DNA from: Campylobacter concisus UNSWCS
GTDB lineage: Bacteria; Campylobacterota; Campylobacteria; Campylobacterales; Campylobacteraceae
NCBI RefSeq assembly: GCF_000466685.1
Contig: NZ_ANNG01000005.1
Coordinates: forward strand, 62,001-126,000
Direction of reading: 5' to 3'
Length of the DNA stretch: 64,000 bases
Position 1 is the first letter of the stretch. Every line of letters starts with the position of its first letter. A program made the position numbers and the translations under genes. The notes beneath the pieces were generated by a model. The model was not told where the DNA came from and ran no database searches. It worked only from the letters and a program-made list of their open reading frames with translations. This document shows, in pieces, positions 17,453-26,478 of this stretch.

Positions 17453-18090
17453 GGCAAAAGAGCCTAAATTTAGACTTTTATGGCTTAAGCGTTTTAATAC
17501 ATTTTAAAACAAATGTAAAGGCTATGCGATTAAGAGTTGGCAAGGACGCTAAGATCACGCTTTCTATGCCATTTTACAGCACGCAAAAGATGGCTCTTAG
17601 CTTTCTTGAGACACATAAAATTTGGCTTGAAAACTCATATAAAAAAGCCCTTTTAAATTTGCCAAAAGATGATGAGATGAAATTTCTTGGGCAAATTTAT
17701 AAGATCAAATTTGATGAGAGCGTAAAGATGCCATTTTTTGAAGATAAATTTATCATAACGCCAAATTTAAAGGCACTTGAGCGCTTTAAAAAAGCAAGAG
17801 CAAAAGAGCTATTTTTAGAGCTTGTAAGCTACTATCAGCCTCATATCAATAAGCCAGTTAGTCGCATCGTCATAAGAGATAGCAAAACTCGCTGGGGGAG
17901 CTGCAACCACAAAAAAGGCTATATAAACTTAAGCCTAAGGCTCATCGAAAAGCCGCTCTCAGCCGTGCGCTACGTCATACTTCACGAGCTTACTCACCTG
18001 CTCTATCCGCATCATCAAAGCAGCTTTTATAAATTTATAGAAGCCATCATGCCTGATTACAAAGAGCAAGAGCAAATTTTAAAATCATAA
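17428..18090 (+). CDS. YgjP-like metallopeptidase (SprT/WLM-type fold)
   Basis: A ~220-aa zinc-dependent hydrolase of the DUF45/YgjP family. TRWGSCN (about 155-161) and the zinc motif HELTH (186-190) with the following LLYPHH are the family signature. The GTG at 17428 is chosen because GGAGAAG precedes it and the family match begins shortly after (LDFYGLSVLIHF). It overlaps the end of the MATE gene by 25 bases, so the two are coupled. Substrates of the family are not well known. Confidence 0.85.
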   Translation: MARKTPSLRQKSLNLDFYGLSVLIHFKTNVKAMRLRVGKDAKITLSMPFYSTQKMALSFLETHKIWLENSYKKALLNLPKDDEMKFLGQIYKIKFDESVKMPFFEDKFIITPNLKALERFKKARAKELFLELVSYYQPHINKPVSRIVIRDSKTRWGSCNHKKGYINLSLRLIEKPLSAVRYVILHELTHLLYPHHQSSFYKFIEAIMPDYKEQEQILKS

Positions 18091-18160
18091 TTATTTTTCA
18101 TCAAGTAAGTGTAAATTTAATATGTTAAAATTACACATTACTTTACAAAAGGAAAATTTT

Positions 18161-18646
18161 ATGAAAAAAATGATTTTTATCTCGCTTCTTGCAGCTTGCG
18201 CTCTAGCAGGCGACTTTGAAGATGGCTTGAAGGCTTATGCTGACTCAAATTTCACTGAGGCTTTGTCTAAATTTGAAGCAGGTTGCGCGGCAAATGACGC
18301 AAGATCATGCGTAATAGCAGGTGCGATATACCAGGTTGGCAAAACTGACGTGCCAGATAGCAACAAAGCGCTAGAGTTTTACAATAAAGCTTGCCAAGGC
18401 GGTGAAAAAGAGGGTTGCTCAGCAGCCGGTGGAATTTATCTAGATAACGATCCACAAAAGGCAAGAGAGCTTTTTAACAAAGCATGCGAGCTAAATGACG
18501 GCTACTCTTGCGCGATGATGGGATCAATACTAATAGATGATCATAAATTTAAAGAGGCCTACGCGGTTTTAGAAAAAGGTTGCAAGCTAGGTGATAAGCT
18601 CGCTTGCGAGTTTGCCGGCGATCTGAAACGCTCAAAACAACTTTGA
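18161..18646 (+). CDS. Secreted Sel1-like repeat protein with paired cysteines (Hcp-like)
   Basis: A 161-aa protein starting at the ATG after AAAGGA; the upstream in-frame ATG at 18122 lacks a ribosome site. A signal peptide (MKKMIFISLLAACALAGDF) is followed by four repeat units, each with two Cys about nine residues apart, for example GCAANDARSCVIAG and ACELNDGYSCAMMG. This is the pattern of Helicobacter cysteine-rich proteins, whose disulphides staple alpha/alpha repeats in the periplasm. It has its own promoter region and is convergent with the TRAP genes. Confidence 0.85.
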   Translation: MKKMIFISLLAACALAGDFEDGLKAYADSNFTEALSKFEAGCAANDARSCVIAGAIYQVGKTDVPDSNKALEFYNKACQGGEKEGCSAAGGIYLDNDPQKARELFNKACELNDGYSCAMMGSILIDDHKFKEAYAVLEKGCKLGDKLACEFAGDLKRSKQL

Positions 18647-18719
18647 TCTCTAGGTTTTTAAAGCCTAAATTCTCACTTTTTACAAAATCAATGGAAATTT
18701 ATAAATAAATTTAAAGGTT

Positions 18720-18741
18720 TAGGCAAGAGAGCTCTTGCCTA
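18720..18741 (-). terminator. Hairpin downstream of the TRAP permease
   Basis: TAGGCAAGAG and CTCTTGCCTA form a perfect 10-base inverted repeat with a 2-base centre directly after the permease stop. The following tract on the minus strand is A/T-rich but has no long T-run, so termination strength is uncertain; it could serve both converging genes. Confidence 0.5.
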
Positions 18742-18744
18742 GTG

Positions 18745-20811
18745 TTAAATCGCTCTTATTTGATCAAGCGGTTTATCTTTTATGCCCCACTGAGTCATAA
18801 ATACAAAGCCATAAAGAGCCGCTGCTACAATGTAGGCTGTGTATTCGTTTGGCATCAGACCAAATTTCACGCAGATGTTTGGCACAAGTGCTAGAGGCAC
18901 GACAGGGATAAGTAGCACTCTCTCCCAAATCCTAAGCTTTGTGACGTAGTATCCTTGAAGCAAGCTAGAAAAGGCAAACATTCCCACGATCGCCATGCCA
19001 AAGACGAGTAAAATTTCAAGCGGATTGCTCATCCAGACTATCCCTTTTGAGTCAAGCGGATCGCTCGTGTTTATGTTCTCAATAAGCATAAGTTTGTTGT
19101 TAAAGAAAAAGGCAAATGGCAAAATCGCTGTTCTTAGATCGTAAAAAAATCCTTGCACGCCAACGGTTATTGGATTTGCCTTGGCAATGCCCGCTGCTGC
19201 GTAGGCTGCGATACCAACTGGTGGCGTATCATCGGCTAAAATTCCAAAGTAAAATACAAAAAGATGCACGGCGATGGCTGGGATCAAGAAGCCATTTTTA
19301 TGCGCCAAAAACAAGATAACTGGCGCAACAAGACTTGAGACGACGATGTAGTTTGCCGTTGTTGGAAGCCCCATGCCAAGGATGAGCGACATAAGAGCCG
19401 TTAAAAGTAGGATCATCATGATGTTATCGCCCGCTAGAAGCTCGACCAGATCAGAAAGTACTTGACCAAGGCCAGTTAGCGAGATAGAGCCCACGATGAT
19501 GCCTGCAAGCGCGGTTGCGATGGCGATTGTGGTCATACTCTTTGCAGCTGCGACCATCGCCCAAAATATATCCTCAAAGCCAAGAAGCACATCGTTTAGC
19601 CCTACCTTTTCGCCTGAAGCTAGCTTTTTAGTTGGCTCTTGAAAGATCATTATCAAAAATAAAAATCCTATCGCATTAAAAGCTGCGGCTATGGCTGACT
19701 CTTTTGCGATTAAAAGAGTATAAAGTAAAATCAAGATCGGCGTTATATAGTGAAGACCGCTAACGAAAATTTTAAATCTTGAGTGAAATTCGCTCTGATT
19801 TATGCCCTTTAGTCCAAGTTTGACGCTCTCTAAATGCACGATGAAAAATAGCGACAAATAACAAGCAAATGCTGGGATAACCGCCGCCATCATCACGTTT
19901 GTATATGTCATGCCTAAAAACTCAGCTATGATAAAAGCAGCAGCACCCATGATAGGAGGCATGAGCTGTCCATTTACGCCAGCTGCAACCTCGATAGCTC
20001 CAGCTTTTGTGCGTGAAAGGCCAGCCTTTTTCATAAGTGGTATGGTAAATGTACCAACGGTGACGACGTTTGCTGTTGAGCTGCCTGAAACCATGCCAGT
20101 TAGGCCACTTGCGATGACTGAAGCCTTAGCTGGGCCACCTCTATATTTACCAAGAAGAGAAAAGGCTAAATTTATGAAGTATTGTCCAGCACCTGCTCGC
20201 TCAAGTAATGAGCCAAAAAGAACAAAAAGGTAGATAAAGCTAACACTAACGCCAATAGGCACGCCAAAGACGCCCTCAGTCGTCAAAAACATGTGCCCTG
20301 CGATCTTTTCAAAGCTAGCGCCTTGATGAGCGATGATGTCTGGCATATAAGGACCAAAGTGATCGTATATCAAAAATAATATACAAATGATAGGAAGTGC
20401 TGGTCCCATGACACGCCTGCCAGCCTCAAGTAAGACGATGATCGCCAAAAACGATATAACGATATCTTTAGTGATATAATCCCCTGTCCTATCAGCTAGC
20501 TCATAAAAATAAACCGCTGGATAAAGCACGGCAACAACGCCTACCACGCAAAAAACTAGGTCGTAAAGTGGCAAACTTGAGTGAGCCTTTTTATGAAAAG
20601 TGACTGGATAGAGCAAAAATACAAGCCCAACCGCAAAAGCTAGGTGAATAGAGCGTGAAATGTTAGTATTTAGTGGGAAATACGCTATATAAAGCTGAAA
20701 AACCGACCAAGAGAAACACGCAAATGCGATGAAATAGTTGTAAAAATTGCTATTTATCTCTCTTGTCTTTACTTCGACAAATTGTTCTTCGTTGTCATTA
20801 ACTTCGTTCAT
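18745..20811 (-). CDS. TRAP transporter fused permease (TAXI type)
   Basis: A 688-aa protein with about 16-18 membrane helices, the size of fused small+large TRAP permeases (DctQM). Conserved pieces include SGLTGMVSGSSTANVVTVGT near 240 and GMGLPTTANYIVVSSLVAP near 477, both typical of DctM in TAXI systems. It takes up organic acids or amino acids using an ion gradient. The binding protein gene lies just upstream, 88 bases away, with a hairpin between that may lower permease expression. Confidence 0.93.
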   Translation of the reverse strand: MNEVNDNEEQFVEVKTREINSNFYNYFIAFACFSWSVFQLYIAYFPLNTNISRSIHLAFAVGLVFLLYPVTFHKKAHSSLPLYDLVFCVVGVVAVLYPAVYFYELADRTGDYITKDIVISFLAIIVLLEAGRRVMGPALPIICILFLIYDHFGPYMPDIIAHQGASFEKIAGHMFLTTEGVFGVPIGVSVSFIYLFVLFGSLLERAGAGQYFINLAFSLLGKYRGGPAKASVIASGLTGMVSGSSTANVVTVGTFTIPLMKKAGLSRTKAGAIEVAAGVNGQLMPPIMGAAAFIIAEFLGMTYTNVMMAAVIPAFACYLSLFFIVHLESVKLGLKGINQSEFHSRFKIFVSGLHYITPILILLYTLLIAKESAIAAAFNAIGFLFLIMIFQEPTKKLASGEKVGLNDVLLGFEDIFWAMVAAAKSMTTIAIATALAGIIVGSISLTGLGQVLSDLVELLAGDNIMMILLLTALMSLILGMGLPTTANYIVVSSLVAPVILFLAHKNGFLIPAIAVHLFVFYFGILADDTPPVGIAAYAAAGIAKANPITVGVQGFFYDLRTAILPFAFFFNNKLMLIENINTSDPLDSKGIVWMSNPLEILLVFGMAIVGMFAFSSLLQGYYVTKLRIWERVLLIPVVPLALVPNICVKFGLMPNEYTAYIVAAALYGFVFMTQWGIKDKPLDQIRAI

Positions 20812-20870
20812 CTCTCTCCTTTAAAATTTAAATATAAAAATTTAAAAGAATTTACATATTTAAATTTTAT

Positions 20871-20890
20871 CCAGAGGCAAAAGCCCCTGG
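20871..20890 (-). terminator. Hairpin between TAXI binding protein and permease genes
   Basis: CCAGAGGC and GCCCCTGG pair with one mismatch around an AAAA loop, followed on the minus strand by an AT-rich tract. A partial terminator here would give more binding protein than permease, the usual ratio in such operons. Confidence 0.5.
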
Positions 20891-20899
20891 AAATTTGAG

Positions 20900-21841
20900 T
20901 TATTTTAAGATACCAGCCTCTTTAAATGCAGCCTCTGCAGCCGGATGAAGCGGAGCTGAAAGACCTTGGACGAGATCTTCTTTATTTACTGATTTTAGCG
21001 CTGGGTGAAGAGTTTTATACTCATCAAAGTTATCTAAAATAGCTTTTATCACAGCTTTTACAGCCTCATCTTTTGTATCTTTACTAGTTACTAAAACAGC
21101 TTTTACGCCGATAGTATTTACATCGTGATCGACGCCATCATATGAGCCTTTTGGGATCACACCTTTTGCAAAGTATGGTTTTTCTTTAAGAAGATTATCG
21201 ATCTCGCTGCCTTCGATGTTTAGGATATCAATAGGCAAAGATGTCGCTGCATCAGTGATGTTTGCAGTTGGGTGACCGACAACAAAGCTATATCCGTCTA
21301 TCTTTTTATCTTTTAGTGCGTGTGGGCATTCGCCAACTGTTAAAACGCCGCGGTATCCTAGTTTTGAAACGTCAAAGCCTTTTGCCTTAAAGACTTCAAG
21401 TGTGCTCACTTCGTTGCCGCTGCCTGGGTTTCCGACGTTGTATTTTTTACCAGCAAATGAAGAGAGATCGCTTGTAAGACCGCTATCTTTTGCTACAACA
21501 AATGCAAGAAGCTCTGGATAGATCGCAACTACTGAGCGTAAATTTTCATCTTTTGCTCCGTCAAATTTGCCAGTGCCGTTATATTTATCATAGACGACGT
21601 CACTTTGAACAAAACCAAATGTAAGCTCTTTTTTAAGGACGTTATTTACGTTGTAAACTGAGCCGCCAGTTGATTGAACAGAGCATTTTACATCTGTATT
21701 TTTATTTGCCAAACGGCAGATCGCTCCACCTATCGGATAGTATGTACCTGTCATGCCGCCAGTGCCGATACTGATAAATTCTTTTGCTGAAAGTGTTGTT
21801 GCCAAAAGCAATCCAGCAAGTGCCAAAGAAGTAGTTTTCAT
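20900..21841 (-). CDS. TAXI-family TRAP solute-binding protein
   Basis: A 313-aa periplasmic protein with a signal peptide (MKTTSLALAGLLLATTLSAKE). Residues 25-40 (IGTGGMTGTYYPIGGA) are the TAXI signature, and VGNPGSGNEVSTLEVFKAKG near 136 is the second conserved block. It delivers substrate to the fused permease downstream. The TAXI group includes glutamate and other anionic ligands; the ligand cannot be deduced here. First gene of the transporter operon. Confidence 0.93.
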   Translation of the reverse strand: MKTTSLALAGLLLATTLSAKEFISIGTGGMTGTYYPIGGAICRLANKNTDVKCSVQSTGGSVYNVNNVLKKELTFGFVQSDVVYDKYNGTGKFDGAKDENLRSVVAIYPELLAFVVAKDSGLTSDLSSFAGKKYNVGNPGSGNEVSTLEVFKAKGFDVSKLGYRGVLTVGECPHALKDKKIDGYSFVVGHPTANITDAATSLPIDILNIEGSEIDNLLKEKPYFAKGVIPKGSYDGVDHDVNTIGVKAVLVTSKDTKDEAVKAVIKAILDNFDEYKTLHPALKSVNKEDLVQGLSAPLHPAAEAAFKEAGILK

Positions 21842-22020
21842 CTAAAATCCTTTCAAAAAATTTAAGGCTATTTTATTCTATAAATTTAGCTTTGTATCTT
21901 TTTGATATGATATTTTTATGCCATTTTGGTAAAGTTGCAACTATTCTACACAATCAAGGCTTAAAAAAATATTTTCTTAAGAATAAATTTATATTTCTTT
22001 TACAAGCATTCTAAATTTTA

Positions 22021-22041
22021 AGAGCTAGAAACTCTAGCTCT
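22021..22041 (-). terminator. Terminator hairpin after aguB
   Basis: AGAGCTAGA and TCTAGCTCT form a perfect 9-base stem with a 3-base loop, followed on the minus strand by TTAAAATTTAG. It sits 4 bases after the aguB stop and closes the agmatine operon. Confidence 0.65.
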
Positions 22042-22045
22042 AAAT

Positions 22046-22918
22046 TTAGTCGATAAATCTCTTTGTGATATTTGCGTAGGCGTCGATCCTGCGGTCTCTT
22101 AAAAATGGCCAAATTCTGCGCACTTCTTCGCTTCTTTTCATATCTATCTCAACGATCTTGCATAGCTCATCTGTGCTATTTGCGCGGAAAAGCTGCTCGC
22201 CTTGTGGCCCAAAAACAAAGCTATTTCCCCAAAACTTAATCCCATCCATCACGCCACTATCGTCTTTTTCAAAGCCCACACGATTTACTGCAACAACTGG
22301 CAGGCCGTTTGCCACGCTGTGACCTCTTTGCACTGCCACCCACGCTTCAAGCTGTCTTGACTTTTCATCCTCGCTATCTCCCTCAAACCAGCCAATAGCC
22401 GTTGGATAGATGAGAATTTTCGCCCCTTTTAGCGCCATCAGCCTTGCTGCCTCTGGATACCACTGATCCCAACAAACCAAAACGCCAAGCTTGCCAAGGC
22501 TAGTCTCAACTGGCTCAAAGCCAATGTCGCCAGGCGTGAAGTAAAATTTCTCGTAAAATCCAGGGTCATCAGGGATGTGCATTTTTCTGTATTTGCCAGC
22601 CACGCTGCCGTCACGCTCGAAGACAAAAGCGGTGTTGTGATAAAGTCCGTCAGCCCTCTTTTCAAAGAGCGAAGTGACTAAAACTACGCCATTTTCTTTT
22701 GCCACCCTGCCCCAAAAAGCGACGTCCTCTTGCCAATCATTTGCGTGATCAAAGAAATTTGTATCCTCGCTTTGGCAAAAATACTGCGTCTGGTGCAGCT
22801 CTTGGCAGACGACTAGATCAGCGCCACCTTTTTTTGCCTCGGCGATTAGCCCAAGCGTCTTTGCGATGGTCGCCTCTTTTGTCCCCTTAAATTCTTGTTG
22901 AAGTAGTGCTACTTTCAT
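22046..22918 (-). CDS. aguB: N-carbamoylputrescine amidohydrolase
   Basis: A 290-aa nitrilase-superfamily enzyme that converts N-carbamoylputrescine to putrescine, CO2 and ammonia. The Glu-Lys-Cys triad is visible as CQELHQTQYFCQ (E near 41), KYRKMHIPDDPGFYEKFYF (catalytic Lys near 115) and VLVCWDQWYPEAARL (Cys near 149). FYEKFYFTPG is typical of AguB. It is last in an operon with aguA two genes upstream, which fixes the pathway. Confidence 0.95.
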   Translation of the reverse strand: MKVALLQQEFKGTKEATIAKTLGLIAEAKKGGADLVVCQELHQTQYFCQSEDTNFFDHANDWQEDVAFWGRVAKENGVVLVTSLFEKRADGLYHNTAFVFERDGSVAGKYRKMHIPDDPGFYEKFYFTPGDIGFEPVETSLGKLGVLVCWDQWYPEAARLMALKGAKILIYPTAIGWFEGDSEDEKSRQLEAWVAVQRGHSVANGLPVVAVNRVGFEKDDSGVMDGIKFWGNSFVFGPQGEQLFRANSTDELCKIVEIDMKRSEEVRRIWPFLRDRRIDAYANITKRFID

Positions 22919-22919
22919 C

Positions 22920-23846
22920 TCATCTCCCTTCTTTGTCGTTGTATGGGTCTAAATGCGTGGTTATCTGCCACGAAAATTCCTTAAATTTCTCTCTTATCTC
23001 AGCTTCAAGCGAGTCAGCCACCTCGTGCGCGTCGTAAAGCGAGATATCTTTGTCAAAAACTAAATGCAGCGTTAAAAATATGGTATTTGCACTCTGTCTT
23101 GTGTTTAGGTAGTGAAAGTCTGAAATCCTCTGCTTTGCCTTTATCATCTTGATGATCCCATCTATGACCTCAGGGCTTGCTGCGTGATCTAGTAAGACAC
23201 CAAAGGCGTCTTTGCCAAGGCTTATAGCGCTTTGAGCGATGTAGCCACTTATCACGATACCAAAGATCGCATCTATCATCACAAATCCGCTAAATTTAAT
23301 GATAAGTAGCGAGATGATGACTGCAAGGTTGCTAAAAAGGTCGATCTTGTAGTGCAGTGCGTCTGCTTTGATGATAAGGTTGCCACTTTTTTTAGAAATT
23401 TGGTTTAAAAATAGCACCAAACATAGCGTCACTATGACCGAAAATACCATCACGCCAAGGCTCAAGCCAAGGTCTATCTCTAAATTTGGCTCGCTAAATT
23501 TCTTAATGCTCTCATAAAATATATATCCAGCAGCCAGCACGATGATAACGCACTCAAATAGCGCTGCCAAGGCCTCTAGCTTTGTGTAGCCAAAGTTAAA
23601 TCTCTCATCGGCTTGCTTTCTTGACTTTCTAAGCGCAAATAAATTTAAAAGCGAAACGATAAAATCAAGCATCGAATCAATCGCCGAGCCAAGCACAGCG
23701 ACTGAGCCGCTAAAAAGTCCAGCTGTAAATTTCACAAGTGCAAGCAAAAAGGCGCAAGCTCCAGCTGCAATAACGGCCTTATTTTCGCCCTGCGTGCACT
23801 CCTGCTTATTTATGCTGTTAAACTCATAATCAAACGGACTTGACAA
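22920..23846 (-). CDS. Cation diffusion facilitator transporter
   Basis: A 308-aa CDF protein with six helices and a C-terminal cytoplasmic domain. GSAIDSMLDFIVSLLNLFAL (helix 2) and KADALHYKIDLFSNLAVI (helix 5) carry the metal-binding Asp/His positions of FieF/ZitB-type exporters (DxxxD and HxxxD). It probably exports Zn, Fe or Mn. It lies between aguA and aguB with gaps of 2 and 1 bases, so it is co-transcribed with them, an unexpected partner for a polyamine pathway. Confidence 0.9.
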   Translation of the reverse strand: MSSPFDYEFNSINKQECTQGENKAVIAAGACAFLLALVKFTAGLFSGSVAVLGSAIDSMLDFIVSLLNLFALRKSRKQADERFNFGYTKLEALAALFECVIIVLAAGYIFYESIKKFSEPNLEIDLGLSLGVMVFSVIVTLCLVLFLNQISKKSGNLIIKADALHYKIDLFSNLAVIISLLIIKFSGFVMIDAIFGIVISGYIAQSAISLGKDAFGVLLDHAASPEVIDGIIKMIKAKQRISDFHYLNTRQSANTIFLTLHLVFDKDISLYDAHEVADSLEAEIREKFKEFSWQITTHLDPYNDKEGR

Positions 23847-23848
23847 GG

Positions 23849-24817
23849 TTAAGACCTTTTGTATCTATTTTGGCTTGAGCAGTGAAGCGAGCCATTTTGA
23901 CGGACAAAAACTAGCGAATTTACACCGATGATCTTTCTATCTGGCAGCGCCTTGGCTAGTAAATTTAACACCTTTTCATCGTTTTCGTCATTATATATTG
24001 GCACGATTAGCGCACCATTTATAAAGATAAAGTTTGCATAGGTGCAGCCAAGCCTTTTGCCATCATAAAATTTAGGCTTAGGTAGTGGCAAGGCAAGCAG
24101 CCTAAAGCCAGTTTTTTTAAGCTCATCCTCCATTTTTTTTAGCTCATCAAAGTGTTCATCGCTCCCATCTTCGCAAGCTGCGTAAGCTATCGTATCAGGC
24201 GTGATAAAGCGCGCTAAAGTATCGATGTGACTATCTGTGTCATCACCCCTTATAAAGCCATTTTCAAGCCAGATGATACGCTTTAAGCCAAATAAATTTT
24301 TTAGTTTTTCTTCGATCTGCTCTTTGCTAAATGCTTTGTTTCTATTTTCATTTAGCAGGCATTTTGAGGTGGTTAAAAGCACGCCATCTCCGTTAAATTC
24401 AATACTTCCGCCCTCTAGTATCATATCAACTGGCTCAAGCTTGGTCTTATAAATTTTAGCTAGCTCTAAATTTATCGCATCATCTTTTGAACTCTTAAAT
24501 TTACCGCCCCAAGCGTTAAATTTAAAGTCGTAGCTCTTTACGCCGTCCTTGGTGCAAACGTCGATCATGCCGTAGTCTCTGATCCAAGTATCATCAGTCT
24601 CAAGCTTTACAAACTCTACATTTTTAAATTTCTTAAACCTAGTAAAATTTGCCTCATCAGGGCAGATAAGCACCACCTTTTCATAGGGCGTAACAGCAGC
24701 CACAAGCTCCTCATAGCTCGCCAAAATCTCCTCTAAATAAGGCTCCCAGTCGCTCTTACTATGTGGCAGCGATAAAAACAAAAGCTCCTGCTCCTCCCAC
24801 TCTGCATACGCTCTCAC
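23849..24817 (-). CDS. aguA: Agmatine deiminase
   Basis: A 322-aa peptidyl-arginine-deiminase-fold enzyme hydrolysing agmatine to N-carbamoylputrescine and ammonia. TDDTWIRDYGMIDV (near 79-92), ILEGGSIEFNGDG (near 139), GDDTDSHIDTLARF (near 191-204) and the C-terminal LGCTYANFIF (Cys near 278) correspond to the active-site segments. It overlaps the 81-aa membrane protein gene by 4 bases. Together with AguB it makes putrescine from agmatine. Confidence 0.94.
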   Translation of the reverse strand: MRAYAEWEEQELLFLSLPHSKSDWEPYLEEILASYEELVAAVTPYEKVVLICPDEANFTRFKKFKNVEFVKLETDDTWIRDYGMIDVCTKDGVKSYDFKFNAWGGKFKSSKDDAINLELAKIYKTKLEPVDMILEGGSIEFNGDGVLLTTSKCLLNENRNKAFSKEQIEEKLKNLFGLKRIIWLENGFIRGDDTDSHIDTLARFITPDTIAYAACEDGSDEHFDELKKMEDELKKTGFRLLALPLPKPKFYDGKRLGCTYANFIFINGALIVPIYNDENDEKVLNLLAKALPDRKIIGVNSLVFVRQNGSLHCSSQNRYKRS

Positions 24818-25059
24818 GCTCTCTCCTTATAAATTTTATAAATTCCATAAATCGTAATGATTATCCAAAAGACCTCTATCAAAAACGAGCCGAGGTTAAA
24901 GTGCACAAAAAGCGAGATTATAAGTAGTACCGCACCTGCTAAATTTATTATCTGATAGGCTAGATCGTGGCTATTTAGGCGGCCGATCTGAAGTAAAAAG
25001 TAGCCCATCACGATGCAAATCATCCCTAAAAAACCGATGATCTGAAAAAGATCGATCAA
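24814..25059 (-). CDS. Small membrane protein, CBU_0592-like
   Basis: An 81-aa protein almost entirely made of three membrane helices (about 5-24, 35-52 and 57-74) with a short basic end (YKIYKERA). It resembles the CBU_0592 family of unknown function. It is the first gene of the aguA-CDF-aguB operon and overlaps aguA by 4 bases. A role in metabolite movement is possible but not shown. Confidence 0.75.
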   Translation of the reverse strand: MIDLFQIIGFLGMICIVMGYFLLQIGRLNSHDLAYQIINLAGAVLLIISLFVHFNLGSFLIEVFWIIITIYGIYKIYKERA

Positions 25060-25132
25060 ATTTTATCCTTTTTGTAAGCTTAAATTTAAAGCGTGATCAT
25101 ATCTAATTAGTTTTAAATTTATGATTATGGGA

Positions 25133-25138
25133 TAAAAT
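25133..25138 (+). promoter_or_regulatory. -10 box for the amino-acid ABC operon
   Basis: TAAAAT 31 bases upstream of the first permease ATG, within AT-rich DNA between divergent genes. Confidence 0.45.
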
Positions 25139-25168
25139 AACTCCATTTTTCAGATTGGATTAAAGTTT

Positions 25169-25822
25169 ATGGATTTTGAGTTTATTGAGAAATTTTACCC
25201 CCTTTTTGTAAAGGCTGGGATTCTCACCTGCCAGATCGCCTTTTTGGGGATAGTTTTTTCTATTTTGATAGGCATTTTTTGCATGGCTGTGAAATTTTAC
25301 AAGCTAAAATTTCTCTCAAAGCTTGTTGATTGCTACGTTGAGCTTTCAAGAAACACACCGCTTCTTATCCAGCTATTCTTTTTATACTACGGCTTGCCAA
25401 AGCTTGGAGTGTCGATGAGTGGCTTTACCTGTGCGGTCGCGGGACTTAGCTTTCTTGGTGGCAGCTATATGAGCGAGAGCTTTAGACTTGGCTTTGAGGC
25501 GGTGAGAAAGTCGCAGATAGAAGCAGGACTTAGCATCGCACTCAGTAAAAACCAACTCTTAAGATATGTCATCTTGCCACAAGCCTTTAGCGTGGCACTT
25601 CCAAGTATCAGCGCAAACGTCATATTTTTACTAAAAGAGACAAGTATCGTTAGTATCGTAGCCCTTGCTGATCTAGTCTACGTCGCAAAGGATCTCATCG
25701 GGCTTTACTACAAGACAGATGAGGCGCTTTTTATGCTGGTTATTAGCTATCTTGTCATCATCTTGCCAGTCTCGCTGGCGCTTAGCTACATCGAAAAAAG
25801 GGTTAGAAATGCAAGGAGTTAG
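25169..25822 (+). CDS. Amino-acid ABC transporter permease 1
   Basis: A 217-aa HisM/GlnP-type permease with five helices. The EAA loop for ATPase contact is EAGLSIALSKNQLLRYVILP (near 114-133), and the early ELSRNTPLLIQLFFLYYGLP is typical of polar-amino-acid permeases. It overlaps the second permease by 14 bases. With the adjacent genes it forms a complete importer for cysteine or a related amino acid, judged by the CjaA-like binding protein. Confidence 0.9.
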   Translation: MDFEFIEKFYPLFVKAGILTCQIAFLGIVFSILIGIFCMAVKFYKLKFLSKLVDCYVELSRNTPLLIQLFFLYYGLPKLGVSMSGFTCAVAGLSFLGGSYMSESFRLGFEAVRKSQIEAGLSIALSKNQLLRYVILPQAFSVALPSISANVIFLLKETSIVSIVALADLVYVAKDLIGLYYKTDEALFMLVISYLVIILPVSLALSYIEKRVRNARS

Positions 25823-26477
25823 TATATTATTTGACACGCAAAATTTACTAAGACTGCTTGAAGGTCTTGTTGTAAGCACTGAAATTTCGTTTATCTCGAT
25901 TATCATCTCCGTTATCGGTGGCCTCATACTTGGCGTTTTGATGAGCATGAAAAACAAATTTATCTATTTTGTTTTAAAAATTTGCCTCGAGATCGTGCGC
26001 ATCATGCCTCAGATCGTCTGGCTATTTTTATTTTATTTTGGCGTTAGCAAGGCTTTTGATATCCATATCTCAGCATTTACCGCCTCGCTCATCGTCTTTA
26101 GCCTTTGGGGCGTTTTTGAGATGATGGATATCGTGCGCGGTGCTATCACCTCGATACCAAAGCACCAGTTTGAGTCAGCCGCCTCACTTGGACTTAGCAA
26201 ATTTCAAATTTACTTTTATGTCATCATCCCACTTGCTACAAGAAGGCTGGTGCCTGGAGCTGTAAATTTACTAAGCCGTATGATAAAAACGACCTCTATC
26301 GTCGTGCTAATCGGTGTTGTAGAGGTGGTCAAGGTCGGCCAGCAGATCATCGAGCGAAATGTATTTACAAATCCTATGGCGCCATTTTGGATATACACGC
26401 TCATATTCTTTTTATATTTTGCGATCTGCTATCCAGTCTCAAAACTATCGAAAAAACTAGAAGAAAAATGGAGCTAA
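25809..26477 (+). CDS. Amino-acid ABC transporter permease 2
   Basis: A 222-aa permease starting at the ATG within the end of the first permease gene (MQGVSILFDTQNLLRLLEGL); a longer frame from 25719 would run through its neighbour and adds no family sequence. The EAA loop reads ESAASLGLSKFQIYFYVIIP. It pairs with permease 1 as a heterodimer in the membrane. One base separates it from the ATPase gene. Confidence 0.9.
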   Translation: MQGVSILFDTQNLLRLLEGLVVSTEISFISIIISVIGGLILGVLMSMKNKFIYFVLKICLEIVRIMPQIVWLFLFYFGVSKAFDIHISAFTASLIVFSLWGVFEMMDIVRGAITSIPKHQFESAASLGLSKFQIYFYVIIPLATRRLVPGAVNLLSRMIKTTSIVVLIGVVEVVKVGQQIIERNVFTNPMAPFWIYTLIFFLYFAICYPVSKLSKKLEEKWS

Positions 26478-26478
26478 A

